A DNA stretch of 64,000 bases from Sneathiella aquimaris (GCF_026409565.1 NZ_CP112881.1:1287501-1351500); one strand, 5' to 3'; positions 17,701 to 28,125 are shown, counted from the first letter of the stretch. Notes: generated from the letters alone by a model not told the origin. Numbers and translations are program-made.

Positions 17701-18490
17701 TACATTTCCCGAATTTTCCGAAGACGGTTTTCTGGATGGAAAGCTTTTAATCAGGCAACCCGTCAAAGGGTTTCGTGCAGGGTCTGACGCGGTTTTGTTG
17801 GGGGCTGCAGTTGATATAAAACCTGGTGAAAGCCTTCTGGATGTTGGCTGTGGTGTTGGAACCGCCGCCTTATGCGCCGCCTTCCGTCAACCCGCTTGTC
17901 ATTTGTCCGGTGTGGAATTCCAACCCCATCTTGTTGAACTTGCCCATCAGAACATAACCCTGAACAGAGAAAAATTCCCGGATACTCCTATAGAAATTAT
18001 TTCCGCTGATATTACGAGGAAGCAGGATTTTGAAAATAGTAAAGGTCCAGCGAACAAACGTTTTCTGGAAGACGCTTTTGATCATGTGATGTCCAATCCG
18101 CCTTTTTATGAAGAAGGTCGGGCGCAGGGATCCCCCAGTAACATCAAGACGCAGGCGCATATTGAAGGGGCGGCACGACTGGATATCTGGATCAGGTTCT
18201 GTGCAGCCCGTATTCGGCCAAAAGGAACATTTACGCTGATCCATCGGTCTGACAGATTGCCCGAAATTTTACAGGAAATGGGGCGTGTTTGCGGAAATCT
18301 AAAAATCATACCGCTGTGGCCCAATAAAGATACAGCCGCTAAACGGGTCCTAGTTCAGGGCATAAAATCAACCAATGGACCAAGTCAGCTTCTGCCGGGT
18401 ATTGTAATGCACGAACTGGATGGTAAACCGTCAAAACAAGCGGAAGAAATATTGAGATCAGGAAAGAGTTTGCTTGAAGCGTGCAAATAA
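17693..18490 (+). CDS. tRNA1(Val) (adenine-N6)-methyltransferase-like protein
   Basis: 265 residues, class I SAM methyltransferase. SAM motif I LLDVGCGVGTAALCAA and the N6-adenine methyltransferase motif MSNPPFYEEG (NPPF) at about 137-146. The start LIRQPVKGFRAGSDAVLLGAA is typical of the TrmN6/YfiC group, which modifies A37 of tRNA-Val. Assigned by family resemblance; the RNA target is not shown by the sequence. Confidence 0.88.
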   Translation: MVDTFPEFSEDGFLDGKLLIRQPVKGFRAGSDAVLLGAAVDIKPGESLLDVGCGVGTAALCAAFRQPACHLSGVEFQPHLVELAHQNITLNREKFPDTPIEIISADITRKQDFENSKGPANKRFLEDAFDHVMSNPPFYEEGRAQGSPSNIKTQAHIEGAARLDIWIRFCAARIRPKGTFTLIHRSDRLPEILQEMGRVCGNLKIIPLWPNKDTAAKRVLVQGIKSTNGPSQLLPGIVMHELDGKPSKQAEEILRSGKSLLEACK

Positions 18491-18528
18491 TACTTGCACC
18501 AGCCTAAGGTGTGATTACTTTATTCATC

Positions 18529-19392
18529 ATGAAAATATCAGCATTAATCGACAAAACGCCGCTGAAGCGGTTCCGCAAAAAAAATCCTGTGGTTGCGGTA
18601 ATCCCGTTACACGGGGTTATTGCCTCTGGCGGGGGTAAATTAAGAGGCGAGCAACTGAATTTGATCGGGCTTGCAGAGATCATTGACGATGCTTTTGAAA
18701 CCAAGAATTTGAGCGCCGTCGCGCTTTCCATTAATTCTCCTGGTGGCTCACCGGTACAATCGTCCCTGATTGCCAAGCGTATTCGCCAGCTTGCAGACGA
18801 AAAGAACGTTCCTGTTTATGCGTTTGCCGAAGATGTCATGGCATCCGGTGGATATTGGCTTGGTTGCTGTGCCGACGAGATTTATGCTGACTTAAACTCT
18901 GTTGTGGGGTCCATTGGTGTCATTTCTGCGGGCTTCGGGTTTACAGGCCTTATGGAGAAAATAGGCGTCGAAAGACGGACATATGCGGCGGGTGAAAACA
19001 AATCAAAACTTGATCCATTTAGTCCTGAAAAAGACTCAGACGTAATCTGGCTTCAAAAATTGCAGGTCGAAATCCACGATAATTTCAAAGCGTATGTCAA
19101 AGAACGGCGCGGCGAAACCTTGAAAAAACGCAAAGACAAAGAGCTTTTCTCGGGCGATGTCTGGACCGGCACCAAGGCGATGGAACTTGGCTTGATCGAT
19201 GGCATATCGGATATGAGATCATTCTTGCGGAAGAAATACGGCGAAAAAGTAGAATTCCAACTGCTGGAAGGACGAAAAAGCTGGATCCAGCGGACATTGG
19301 GTCTTGGGGCTCAGTCCGTCACTTCACAAGCAGTCGGAGATTTTGTGGCTGCCGCGAAGAACGAAGCTGCATGGAATAAATACGGACTGTGA
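18529..19392 (+). CDS. S49 family peptidase (SppA/SohB-like)
   Basis: About 287 residues from the ATG at 18529; a GTG at 18511 in frame is the alternative, and neither has a good Shine-Dalgarno. Core motifs: AVALSINSPGGSPVQSS (oxyanion region), AFAEDVMASGGYWLGCCADE (Ser nucleophile in ASGGYW) and VGSIGVISAGFG. The catalytic Lys would be in AAGENKSKLDPFSP. Short form without an obvious N-terminal membrane anchor. The family degrades signal peptides or membrane proteins. Confidence 0.9.
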   Translation: MKISALIDKTPLKRFRKKNPVVAVIPLHGVIASGGGKLRGEQLNLIGLAEIIDDAFETKNLSAVALSINSPGGSPVQSSLIAKRIRQLADEKNVPVYAFAEDVMASGGYWLGCCADEIYADLNSVVGSIGVISAGFGFTGLMEKIGVERRTYAAGENKSKLDPFSPEKDSDVIWLQKLQVEIHDNFKAYVKERRGETLKKRKDKELFSGDVWTGTKAMELGLIDGISDMRSFLRKKYGEKVEFQLLEGRKSWIQRTLGLGAQSVTSQAVGDFVAAAKNEAAWNKYGL

Positions 19393-19424
19393 TTCGCTTA
19401 AAATGCTGAATTGAAAGAATCGAT

Positions 19425-19640
19425 ATGCTCTCACCTATCAAATTAATCCTGCTTCTGGCTGTTATTGGAGCTGTTTATTTCATTGCGAGAAAAGCAGGCT
19501 ACTTGGGCGGCAAGTCAGAAAAACAAAATAATTTGCAAGGAAACAAGGACGGTGCGGGCAAAGAATCCACAGATTTGGTCAAATGTCAGAAGTGTGGAAC
19601 GTTTGTGGCATCACTGGAAGACCATCGCTGCGAGCACTGA
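19425..19640 (+). CDS. Small membrane-anchored zinc-ribbon-like protein
   Basis: 71 residues. An N-terminal hydrophobic segment (about 6-23) is followed by a polar linker, then KCQKCGTFVASLEDHRCEH: a CxxC pair plus Cys and His near the C-terminus, consistent with a single zinc site. Similar small proteins of unknown function (PP0621 type) occur in many Proteobacteria. Between the S49 peptidase gene and glyQ. Confidence 0.75.
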   Translation: MLSPIKLILLLAVIGAVYFIARKAGYLGGKSEKQNNLQGNKDGAGKESTDLVKCQKCGTFVASLEDHRCEH

Positions 19641-19731
19641 TTTAAAAGATATCGTCAGTGCTCTGTTGACCACCGGAATTGTGACCATTATGTTGCGGCG
19701 CACCTAGTTAATCAAAAATGTGGTCAACGCT

Positions 19732-20619
19732 ATGGCGGATAAACCGGCTTCCGCGCCTTCCTTTCAGGATTTGATCCTGACTTTGCAACATTTCTGGGCT
19801 GACCAGGGATGTGTCCTTCTTCAGCCCTATGACATGGAAGTTGGTGCAGGGACCTTCCACCCCGCGACGACGCTTCGGTCGCTGGGCCCTGAGCCGTGGA
19901 AAGCCGCCTATGTGCAGCCATCCAGAAGGCCTACAGATGGTCGTTACGGAGAAAACCCGAACCGCGTCCAGCATTACTATCAGTTTCAAGTTATCCTGAA
20001 GCCGTCACCGGATAACATTCAGGACCTTTATCTGAAAAGCCTGTACGCTCTGGGCATAGACCCAAAAAATCATGATATTCGTTTCGTTGAAGATGATTGG
20101 GAAAGCCCAACTCTTGGAGCCTGGGGGCTCGGATGGGAAGTCTGGTGTGATGGAATGGAAGTCAGTCAGTTTACCTATTTCCAGCAGGTTGGCGGATTTG
20201 ACTGTGATCCGACTTCAGGCGAGTTGACCTATGGTCTGGAACGTCTTGCCATGTATGTGCAGGGTGTCGATCACTTGATGGATTTGAAGTGGAATAATGA
20301 CGGGGTGACCTACGGCGATGTGTTCCTGCAGAACGAACAGGAATTTTCCGCATATAATTTCGATCATTCAGATGTGAAAATTCTGTTGCAGCATTTTAAG
20401 GATGCTGAAAAACAGTGTCAGGATATTCTTTCCGCAGGGTTGGTTCTTCCAGCCTATGATCAGTGCATGAAAGCCAGTCATTTGTTTAACCTTTTGGATG
20501 CACGCGGTGTTATCAGCGTGACAGAACGGGCCGCTTATATTGGCCGGGTCAGGGCACTGGCCAAGGGCTGTGCAGAACAATGGTTGAAAAACCGTGGACA
20601 TTTGGACACGGGGGAATAA
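19732..20619 (+). CDS. glyQ: Glycyl-tRNA synthetase alpha subunit
   Basis: 295 residues from the ATG at 19732 (an in-frame GTG at 19720 is possible). Family start [17 protein letters not shown], then [19 protein letters not shown] and [20 protein letters not shown] (class II motif 2 region). Forms the alpha2beta2 enzyme with GlyS, 3 bases downstream. Confidence 0.97.
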   Translation: MADKPASAPSFQDLILTLQHFWADQGCVLLQPYDMEVGAGTFHPATTLRSLGPEPWKAAYVQPSRRPTDGRYGENPNRVQHYYQFQVILKPSPDNIQDLYLKSLYALGIDPKNHDIRFVEDDWESPTLGAWGLGWEVWCDGMEVSQFTYFQQVGGFDCDPTSGELTYGLERLAMYVQGVDHLMDLKWNNDGVTYGDVFLQNEQEFSAYNFDHSDVKILLQHFKDAEKQCQDILSAGLVLPAYDQCMKASHLFNLLDARGVISVTERAAYIGRVRALAKGCAEQWLKNRGHLDTGE

Positions 20620-20622
20620 ACG

Positions 20623-22680
20623 ATGGCTGAATTACTGTTTGAACTATTCAGTGAAGAAATTCCCGCACGGATGCAAGTGAAGGCGGCAAGTGATCTGGCG
20701 CGACTGGCTTCAAAGGAACTGACAGAAGCCGGCCTGGCATTTGGGGCCGTTTCTTTTTATTCAACGCCGCGCCGTATTGCAATTCACATCACGGACCTAC
20801 CTGTAACGCAACCTGATAAAAGCGAAGAACGCCGGGGACCCCGGGTAGGCGCGCCGGAAAAAGCCCTTGAGGGGTTTTTACGGTCGACAGGTTTGCAAAA
20901 AGATCAACTGGAAGAAAGAGACACCCCAAAAGGGGCGTTTTATTACGCTGTTATGGAAACCAAGGGCGGCAAGACATCTGATGTGTTGTCAGTGGTGCTG
21001 CCAAAGGCTATGGCGCAGCTACCTTGGCCCAAACCCATGAAGTGGGGAGACTACAAAGCGCGTTGGGTTCGACCATTGCATTCGATCTTATGCCTGTTTG
21101 ATGGTGCTGTGGTCCCGATTAAATGGGAACATATTGTTGCCTCCGACAAAACCTGTGGTCATCGTTTTATGGCTGCCGATGAGTTTTCGGTTTCAAGTTT
21201 CGATGATTATCGGAAAAAGCTGAGAAATGCCTACGTGGTTCTTGATGATGCTGAGCGTCGCGCGTTGATTGCAAAGGATGCAGAACGGCTTGCGAAAGAT
21301 GAGGGGTTGAGCATTATTCAGGATGATGCCCTGCTGGCAGAGGTTGCTGGTCTCGTTGAATGGCCGGAAAGCCTGATCGGTGCGATTGATCCAAAATTCA
21401 TGAATGTTCCGCAGGAAGCGTTGATTTCTGCGATGCGCAGCCATCAAAAATATTTTTCTCTTGCCGATCAGAACGGTAAGATGGCACCGCGATTTATCAC
21501 CGTTTCAAATTTGAGAGCGGATGATGGCGGTCGGAAAATCACGGCAGGGAACGAACGGGTTTTAAGTGCTCGCCTCGCGGATGCAAAATTCTTTTGGGAT
21601 CAGGATAAGAAAGCTACGCTGGAAAGCCGTGTGGCCTCTTTGGAAAATGTGGTTTTTCATGCCCGCTTGGGGACTGTTCGTCAAAAAGTGGAACGTATCG
21701 AGGCGCTTTGTGCAGAGGTTGCCCCTTATGTGAACGGCGCGGATGTTGCCGATTGTCAGCGGGCGGCACGTTTATGCAAGGCGGACCTGACAACCGAAAT
21801 GGTGGGTGAATTTGCTGACCTTCAGGGGTTGATGGGGCGCTACTACGCAGAGCATGACGGCGAAAAACCTGAAATCTCCAAAGCGATTGAAGAACACTAT
21901 TCGCCGCTGGGCCCCGGGGATCAATGCCCGACCGCACCAGTGAGTGTGGTTGTTTCCTTGGCCGATAAAATCGATACATTGGTCGGCTTTTTTGCCATGG
22001 ATGAAAAACCAACGGGATCAAAAGATCCTTATGCACTGCGCCGGGCGGCGTTGGGGGTTATTCGTCTGGTTTTGGAAAATGGGTTGCGTTTGCCGTTGAC
22101 AAAATTGTTTACGACAGCCGGCCAGCTTCAGCGGATTGACGGAAAACTGGACCCAGAAGAGTTGCTGGCATTTTTTGCGGATCGCTTAAAAGTACATCTG
22201 AAAGAGCAGAATATACGCCACGATTATGTCGCCGCGGTATTTGCGTTGGGCGGAACCAGTGATCTCGTCCGCTTGATGGATCAGGTGACGGCGCTTTCCA
22301 ACTTTCTGGAAACGGATGATGGGGCGAACCTGCTTATCGCGTATCGCCGTGCGACGAATATTCTTAAAATCGAAGAAAAGAAGGATGGCGTCTCTTACAA
22401 TCAGGTGCCTGACGAAAGTAAGTTAAAAGAACCGGTCGAAAAGAAACTTTTCGATCGTATCGAAGAAGTCGCTGGTCTTCTCTCTGCGGCTTTGGGGGCC
22501 GATGCTTTTGAAGCTGCTGGCAAAGCCGCAGCAACATTGCGGAAACCTGTCGATGCTTTTTTTGATGATGTGATTGTGAATGCAGAAGAGGCTGAAGTCC
22601 GTGTGAACCGACTTCGTCTCCTGTCAGGGATCCGGAATGCTTTGGATCAGTTGGCAGATTTTACCAAGATCGAAGGTTAG
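20623..22680 (+). CDS. glyS: Glycyl-tRNA synthetase beta subunit
   Basis: 685 residues, starting MAELLFELFSEEIPARMQ as usual. Characteristic stretches include STPRRIAIHI, GPRVGAPEKALEGFLRSTGL, KPMKWGDYKARWVRPLHS and MRSHQKYFSL. The C-terminal region contributes tRNA binding. Translationally linked to glyQ. Confidence 0.97.
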   Translation: MAELLFELFSEEIPARMQVKAASDLARLASKELTEAGLAFGAVSFYSTPRRIAIHITDLPVTQPDKSEERRGPRVGAPEKALEGFLRSTGLQKDQLEERDTPKGAFYYAVMETKGGKTSDVLSVVLPKAMAQLPWPKPMKWGDYKARWVRPLHSILCLFDGAVVPIKWEHIVASDKTCGHRFMAADEFSVSSFDDYRKKLRNAYVVLDDAERRALIAKDAERLAKDEGLSIIQDDALLAEVAGLVEWPESLIGAIDPKFMNVPQEALISAMRSHQKYFSLADQNGKMAPRFITVSNLRADDGGRKITAGNERVLSARLADAKFFWDQDKKATLESRVASLENVVFHARLGTVRQKVERIEALCAEVAPYVNGADVADCQRAARLCKADLTTEMVGEFADLQGLMGRYYAEHDGEKPEISKAIEEHYSPLGPGDQCPTAPVSVVVSLADKIDTLVGFFAMDEKPTGSKDPYALRRAALGVIRLVLENGLRLPLTKLFTTAGQLQRIDGKLDPEELLAFFADRLKVHLKEQNIRHDYVAAVFALGGTSDLVRLMDQVTALSNFLETDDGANLLIAYRRATNILKIEEKKDGVSYNQVPDESKLKEPVEKKLFDRIEEVAGLLSAALGADAFEAAGKAAATLRKPVDAFFDDVIVNAEEAEVRVNRLRLLSGIRNALDQLADFTKIEG

Positions 22681-22730
22681 TGCATTGAAAGCCTAACCTG
22701 ATAAACGATAAATTATGAGTGGATGGACAG

Positions 22731-25409
22731 ATGACTAAGTGGGTATATTCCTTTGGTGACGGTGCCGCAGACGGTGCAGCAGAAATGCGCAACCTGCTCG
22801 GAGGGAAAGGTGCCAACCTTGCAGAGATGAGCAATCTAGGATTGCCGGTTCCTTCAGGTTTTACGATCTCTACGGAAGTCTGTACCGCTTATTACGACAA
22901 TGACCGAAATTATCCGGACGACCTTTCCGCTCAGGTTGATGCTGCAGTCGAACAGATTGAGCGCTCGGTTGGTGGTCGTTTTGGTGACAAAGAAAAGCCA
23001 TTGCTGGTTTCTGTCCGCTCTGGTGCGCGGGCATCCATGCCGGGAATGATGGATACGGTCCTTAATCTTGGTCTGAACGACGAAACCGTGGAAGGGCTTG
23101 CCGCCCAGTCTGGTGACCGTCGATTTGCGTATGACAGTTATCGCCGGTTTATTCAGATGTATTCCGACGTCGTCCTTGAAGTGGAACATCACCATTTCGA
23201 AGAACTTCTGGAAATTATGAAGGAAGAAAACGGCTACAACCTTGATACTGATTTGTCTGCGGGCGATTGGGAAACACTCGTTGGTCAATATAAGGCAAAG
23301 GTCCAGGAAGAATTGGGACGCCCGTTTCCTCAAACGGTTCAGGATCAGTTATGGGGCGCCATCAGCGCCGTTTTCGGGTCCTGGATGAACCAGCGTGCGA
23401 TTACCTACCGACGTTTGCATGATATTCCGGCTGAATGGGGGACCGCTGTAAATGTTCAGGCTATGGTCTTCGGGAATATGGGCGATGATAGTGCGACCGG
23501 TGTTGCTTTTACACGGGATCCTTCAACTGGCGAGAAGCGCTTTTACGGTGAATTTCTAGTCAATGCACAGGGTGAAGATGTTGTTGCCGGTATTCGGACA
23601 CCACAGAACTTGACCAAACAGGCGCGTTTAGAAGCTGGATCAGAAGACCTGTCGATGGAAGAAATCTTCCCCGAAGTCTACGGTCAGCTGGTTGACGTTT
23701 ACAAGCGTTTGGAAGCCCATTATCGGGACATGCAGGATATTGAATTCACGGTGCAGCAAGGCAAGCTATGGATGCTGCAAACCCGTTCTGGCAAGCGGAC
23801 AGCGAAAGCTGCCTTGCAGATTGCCATCGACATGGTGGAAGAAAACCTGATCGACAAAGAAGAAGCGATAAAGCGGATCGAGCCTTCCTCACTGGATCAG
23901 TTATTGCACCCGACACTTGATCCGTCTGCGGAAAAGAAAATCATTGCACGCGGTTTGCCTGCGAGCCCGGGGGCGGCTTCTGGTGAGATTGTCTTCAGCA
24001 GTGACGAAGCTGAGAAGCTGGCGAACGAAGGCAAGTCGGTTATTCTCGTGCGGATTGAAACCAGCCCGGAAGATATCCACGGAATGCATGCCGCAAAGGG
24101 TATTCTGACCAGCCGGGGCGGAATGACATCCCACGCGGCCGTTGTGGCCCGTGGTATGGGCCGGGCTTGTGTCTCTGGCGCAGGGTCCCTGAACATCGAC
24201 TATAAAGATGAAACATTGACCGTTCTGGGGCAGGTGTTCAACAAAGGTGACATCATTACCATAGATGGCGCCGCGGGTGAGGTCATGGAAGGGGAGGTCG
24301 GAATGATTCTTCCTGAACTTTCTGGAACTTTTGGTCTTCTGATGGGATGGGCCGATGAAATCCGGCGGATGAAGGTTCGTACAAATGCCGAAACGCCGCT
24401 GGACGCGGAAACAGCTCGAAAATTTGGCGCCGAAGGCATTGGTTTGTGCCGGACCGAACATATGTTCTTTGACGCTGACCGGATTGTTGCTGTTCGGCAG
24501 ATGATTTTGGCGGAAAGCCTTGAAGAAAGGCAGGAAGCCTTGTCCAAGCTGCTGCCTGTACAGCGCGCTGATTTTGTTGATCTGTTCCGGATCATGGCCG
24601 GCCTGCCTGTTACGGTTCGTTTGCTTGATCCGCCGTTGCATGAATTCCTGCCTAAAACAGACGAAGAAATTGATGATCTGGCGACGGCACTTAATGCGGA
24701 TGCCAAAAAGCTGCGTCACCGTGCCCTTCAGCTGCATGAATTCAATCCGATGTTGGGTCATCGTGGGTGCCGTCTGGGTATTTCTTACCCGGAAATATAC
24801 GAGATGCAGGCACGCGCTATTCTTGAAGCCGCGGCATCAGTTTCCAAAGAATTGGGAGAAACTGTTATTCCGGAAATCATGATCCCATTGGTTGCAACCA
24901 AGCGGGAACTTGAAATCCTGAAAGAAAAAATAGCCAATGTCGGAAAAGCAATTGCCAGTGAAACAGGCGTTGATGTGGACTATCTGATCGGAACCATGAT
25001 CGAGCTGCCGAGAGCGGCTCTTCAGGCCGGTCAGATCGCTGAAGAAGCCGAATTCTTCTCATTCGGTACCAATGACCTTACCCAGACGACTTACGGCATC
25101 AGCCGTGATGATTCCGGATCTTTCCTTGAGGACTATGTTGAACAGGGAATTTACGAAACTGATCCATTCGTTTCGCTGGATCAGGAAGGCGTTGGTGAGT
25201 TGGTTAAGATCGCTGCTGAACGTGGACGGATGACACGCAAAGAGATCAAACTCGGTATTTGTGGCGAGCATGGCGGGGACCCATCCAGTATTGATTTCTG
25301 TGAGCAGATTGGTTTGGATTATGTGTCCTGTTCTCCTTACCGTGTTCCAATTGCCCGTTTGGCCGCCGCTCAGGCTGCTTTGGGTGTCAGCAGAGAATCA
25401 GAAGCCTGA
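22731..25409 (+). CDS. ppdK: Pyruvate, phosphate dikinase
   Basis: 892 residues from the ATG at 22731 (an in-frame GTG at 22719 is the alternative). Interconverts pyruvate/ATP/Pi and PEP/AMP/PPi. N-terminal ATP-grasp part (GGKGANLAEMSNLGLPVP, VRSGARASMPGMMDT), swivelling His domain GGMTSHAAVVARGMGRACV (catalytic His about 468), and C-terminal PEP/pyruvate barrel (FGTNDLTQTTYG, CGEHGGDP). Length and order are normal. Commonly found next to glyQS in Alphaproteobacteria. Confidence 0.97.
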   Translation: MTKWVYSFGDGAADGAAEMRNLLGGKGANLAEMSNLGLPVPSGFTISTEVCTAYYDNDRNYPDDLSAQVDAAVEQIERSVGGRFGDKEKPLLVSVRSGARASMPGMMDTVLNLGLNDETVEGLAAQSGDRRFAYDSYRRFIQMYSDVVLEVEHHHFEELLEIMKEENGYNLDTDLSAGDWETLVGQYKAKVQEELGRPFPQTVQDQLWGAISAVFGSWMNQRAITYRRLHDIPAEWGTAVNVQAMVFGNMGDDSATGVAFTRDPSTGEKRFYGEFLVNAQGEDVVAGIRTPQNLTKQARLEAGSEDLSMEEIFPEVYGQLVDVYKRLEAHYRDMQDIEFTVQQGKLWMLQTRSGKRTAKAALQIAIDMVEENLIDKEEAIKRIEPSSLDQLLHPTLDPSAEKKIIARGLPASPGAASGEIVFSSDEAEKLANEGKSVILVRIETSPEDIHGMHAAKGILTSRGGMTSHAAVVARGMGRACVSGAGSLNIDYKDETLTVLGQVFNKGDIITIDGAAGEVMEGEVGMILPELSGTFGLLMGWADEIRRMKVRTNAETPLDAETARKFGAEGIGLCRTEHMFFDADRIVAVRQMILAESLEERQEALSKLLPVQRADFVDLFRIMAGLPVTVRLLDPPLHEFLPKTDEEIDDLATALNADAKKLRHRALQLHEFNPMLGHRGCRLGISYPEIYEMQARAILEAAASVSKELGETVIPEIMIPLVATKRELEILKEKIANVGKAIASETGVDVDYLIGTMIELPRAALQAGQIAEEAEFFSFGTNDLTQTTYGISRDDSGSFLEDYVEQGIYETDPFVSLDQEGVGELVKIAAERGRMTRKEIKLGICGEHGGDPSSIDFCEQIGLDYVSCSPYRVPIARLAAAQAALGVSRESEA

Positions 25410-25432
25410 GCAATAGACAAGTGAACCAAGAA

Positions 25433-25457
25433 AACCCGGCCTGGTGCCGGGTTTTTT
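25433..25457 (+). terminator. Rho-independent terminator after ppdK
   Basis: AACCCGGC (25433-25440) and GCCGGGTT (25446-25453), 8 bp around a 5-base loop, then TTTT to 25457. Confidence 0.92.
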
Positions 25458-25546
25458 CGTTTTCCCCAACCGGTTTGAACTTTTGTGACGGAATTTTCTT
25501 CGTGGTGCGTTAAATGTAATAACAAGCGCGATTGCAGGATGAACGT

Positions 25547-26884
25547 ATGGTGTCACAAAAGGCTTTTATTGCAGCCAATCGGTTTGGAATGGGCAGCGGC
25601 CCTTCAGAACAGTCGATCATAGAGACCGCTCCAACAGAGTGGCTGCGTAAACAGGTCCAGCCTGTCGATGGGCGGGCGTTGGGCTTCCATACAAGGCCTC
25701 ATTCCTCTGCTTGGTTTTCGGCGCTTGCAGAAGCGAGGCGGTCCGGAAAAGACGCTGTTAAATCGTTGCGCCGTTCCGTTGCACGTCCCCAGTTTATGGA
25801 TGAAACAGTTTTTCGGATTGAGACCGCTGTTCAAAACCCGTCACCTTTTCAGGAACGGTTAAGGCTATTCTGGGCGAATCATTTTACCGTGTCGGCGACA
25901 CGGGCTATGGTTGGTCCTGCTGTGGGAGGCTTTGAACGAGAAGCGATTTCACCTCATCTTTTTGGTTATTTTGAAAATATGCTAATCGCCGCGGTTCAGC
26001 ACCCGGCAATGTTGATTTATTTGGATAATGCGGTATCGGTGGGCCCTCAATCGAGGGCGGGCAAACGACGTAGCCGGGGATTGAATGAAAATCTGGCGCG
26101 CGAGATACTGGAATTACATACATTGGGCGTTGAGGGCGGGTATCAACAACAGGATATCATTGAGTTTGCGAAAATTCTGACGGGGTGGACCGTTGATAGC
26201 CTTCATAAGCGTCTACCAAATAAAGGAAATTTCTATTTTCTGGAAAATTTTCACGAACCTGGCTCGAAGACTTTTTTGGGCCAGACGTGGAGCGAAAAAG
26301 GGGTGGAAGAGGGGGTGAGCGCCTTGCGGTTGCTGGCCCGCCACCCAGCAACAGCTAAGCATATTGCAACAAAACTTGCCCGCCATTTCGTGTCAGACAC
26401 GCCTTCCGCTGCCAGTATTGACCGACTGTCAAAAGTCTATCTTCAAACACGAGGCGATCTCCGTGCGATGTCGCTTGCGCTAATCGATTTACCCGAAATC
26501 TGGGAGACACCAGGCCAGAAAATTAAAAATCATTTTGAATACGTGATTTCCATATTGCGGATTACAGGTCCGGAAAATATCCCGATGAAGCTGGTCCAAC
26601 GTGGCCTCAAGGAAATGGGTTATACGGTTTTCGGTGCTCCTTCCCCAGAGGGGTGGCCTGATACTGCCCGCGAATGGCTTATGCCACAGTCCCTGATGCG
26701 GCGTATCGAGTTTGCGAGAGTGGTGGCTGAACGGTCGCGTGGTCGTAAAGATGTGAACGATTTGATTGACCGGACAATTGACCCCATGCTCAGCGACATG
26801 TCTCGCGACCATATTCTGGGTGCCGCGTCACAGGCCGAGGCTGTTGCACTTGTTTTCTCCAGCCCTGAATTTCAGCGGAGATAA
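25547..26884 (+). CDS. DUF1800 domain protein
   Basis: 445 residues from the ATG at 25547 (AGGA at 25536-25539). Family landmarks: FQERLRLFWANHFTVS, SRGLNENLAREILELHTLGV and IIEFAKILTGWTVD, with PEGWPDTAREWL late. DUF1800 proteins are of unknown biochemistry and almost always sit beside DUF1501. No signal peptide is evident, so export, if any, may rely on its Tat-dependent partner. 5 bases before the DUF1501 gene. Confidence 0.9.
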   Translation: MVSQKAFIAANRFGMGSGPSEQSIIETAPTEWLRKQVQPVDGRALGFHTRPHSSAWFSALAEARRSGKDAVKSLRRSVARPQFMDETVFRIETAVQNPSPFQERLRLFWANHFTVSATRAMVGPAVGGFEREAISPHLFGYFENMLIAAVQHPAMLIYLDNAVSVGPQSRAGKRRSRGLNENLAREILELHTLGVEGGYQQQDIIEFAKILTGWTVDSLHKRLPNKGNFYFLENFHEPGSKTFLGQTWSEKGVEEGVSALRLLARHPATAKHIATKLARHFVSDTPSAASIDRLSKVYLQTRGDLRAMSLALIDLPEIWETPGQKIKNHFEYVISILRITGPENIPMKLVQRGLKEMGYTVFGAPSPEGWPDTAREWLMPQSLMRRIEFARVVAERSRGRKDVNDLIDRTIDPMLSDMSRDHILGAASQAEAVALVFSSPEFQRR

Positions 26885-26889
26885 TCGAA

Positions 26890-28095
26890 ATGGTAGATAT
26901 ACGGGTAAATCGTAGAAAATTTATGATCGGCGCGGCCAGTTTGCCTGTGTTGGGCGCTCCTGACCTTAGCTTTGCCAACATACCGGGGGAACAAAGACTG
27001 GTTGTTATGGTGCTTCGGGGGGGCATGGATGGTTTGTCCGCTGTCGCCCCGGTTGGAGACCCGGATTACTATACATTGCGGCCAAATATAGGGATCCCCA
27101 AACCAGGGGAAACAAATGGCGCGCTGCCGCTTAGCCCTTTTTTTGGTCTTCATCCATCGTTGAAGCCGATCTATCCGCTTTGGGAAAAAGGCCAACTTCT
27201 TCCTATTCATGCGGTGGGAAGCCCCAAGGGAACCCGGTCTCATTTTGATGCTCAGGATATGTTGGAAAATGGGACAGGTAAGGCGAACGGTGCGCGCGAC
27301 GGTTGGCTCAATCGCGCGATTTTGGCACTTGGCGGGTCATCGGAGGAGGGGCTTTCCATCGGGCAAGCCGTTCCGTTGATCTTGCGCGGGGACGTCATCG
27401 TACAAACATGGTCACCGAGCGGTCTGCCCGTGGCTGAAGACGATTTTCTGGATAAAGTCAGTGTGTTGTATCGCGATGATCCGTTTTTTCTGGAAATGCT
27501 CGGTTCCGCTAGAAAGTCGGCTGAAATTTCTTCTATGACTATGGGGCTGAATGACAAAAAAAAGAAAAACAAAGCGAAACAATTCGCCGCACTGTGCAAG
27601 AGTGCCGGTGCGTTGCTAGCTGTTAAAAAAGGTCCCCGCATAGCCACCATTGAGGCAACTGGATGGGATACGCATACCAATCAAAATGGAAAGCTGTCTC
27701 GCTCCTTTGATCAGCTGGCAGTTGGTGTTGATAATTTAAGGCAATCTCTGGGTGACTATTGGGACAATACAGTTGTTCTTATGGTCTCTGAGTTTGGTCG
27801 AACCGCCCGTGAAAATGGTGGTCGGGGAACGGATCATGGTTCCGCAAATGCTGTTCTGCTTTGCGGGGGCGCTGTAAAAGGCGGAAGGGTTGCTGCAACT
27901 TGGCCGGGGTTGTCTGATCAGTCGTTGTATGAAAAGCGGGACTTGTTTCCAACCACAGATATGCGGTCCGTATTTAAAGGTGTTTTGCGTGATCACTTGG
28001 GCATTCCGGAGCCGATCCTGTCGCGTCAGGTTTTCCCTCAATCTACGGCGGTAACGCCTCTTAACAATCTCGTCCGTGTTTCGGTGCGGCTCTGA
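26890..28095 (+). CDS. DUF1501 domain protein, predicted Tat-exported
   Basis: 401 residues. The N-terminus NRRKFMIGAASLPVLG is a twin-arginine signal. The body shows the family features VVMVLRGGMDGLSA, SHFDAQDMLENG, EATGWDTHTNQNG and MVSEFGRTARENGGRGTDHG, related to the alkaline phosphatase/sulfatase fold. Catalytic activity is unknown. Expected in the periplasm, in complex with or as chaperone of the DUF1800 partner (inference from co-occurrence). Confidence 0.9.
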   Translation: MVDIRVNRRKFMIGAASLPVLGAPDLSFANIPGEQRLVVMVLRGGMDGLSAVAPVGDPDYYTLRPNIGIPKPGETNGALPLSPFFGLHPSLKPIYPLWEKGQLLPIHAVGSPKGTRSHFDAQDMLENGTGKANGARDGWLNRAILALGGSSEEGLSIGQAVPLILRGDVIVQTWSPSGLPVAEDDFLDKVSVLYRDDPFFLEMLGSARKSAEISSMTMGLNDKKKKNKAKQFAALCKSAGALLAVKKGPRIATIEATGWDTHTNQNGKLSRSFDQLAVGVDNLRQSLGDYWDNTVVLMVSEFGRTARENGGRGTDHGSANAVLLCGGAVKGGRVAATWPGLSDQSLYEKRDLFPTTDMRSVFKGVLRDHLGIPEPILSRQVFPQSTAVTPLNNLVRVSVRL

Positions 28096-28125
28096 TTCGG
28101 GCTATTTGTGTTGGGCGAGGGCTCT

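Noticed and set aside
23901-24761. 286-codon minus-strand frame inside ppdK
   Set aside because: Antisense shadow of a highly conserved gene; its length follows from the codon bias of ppdK.
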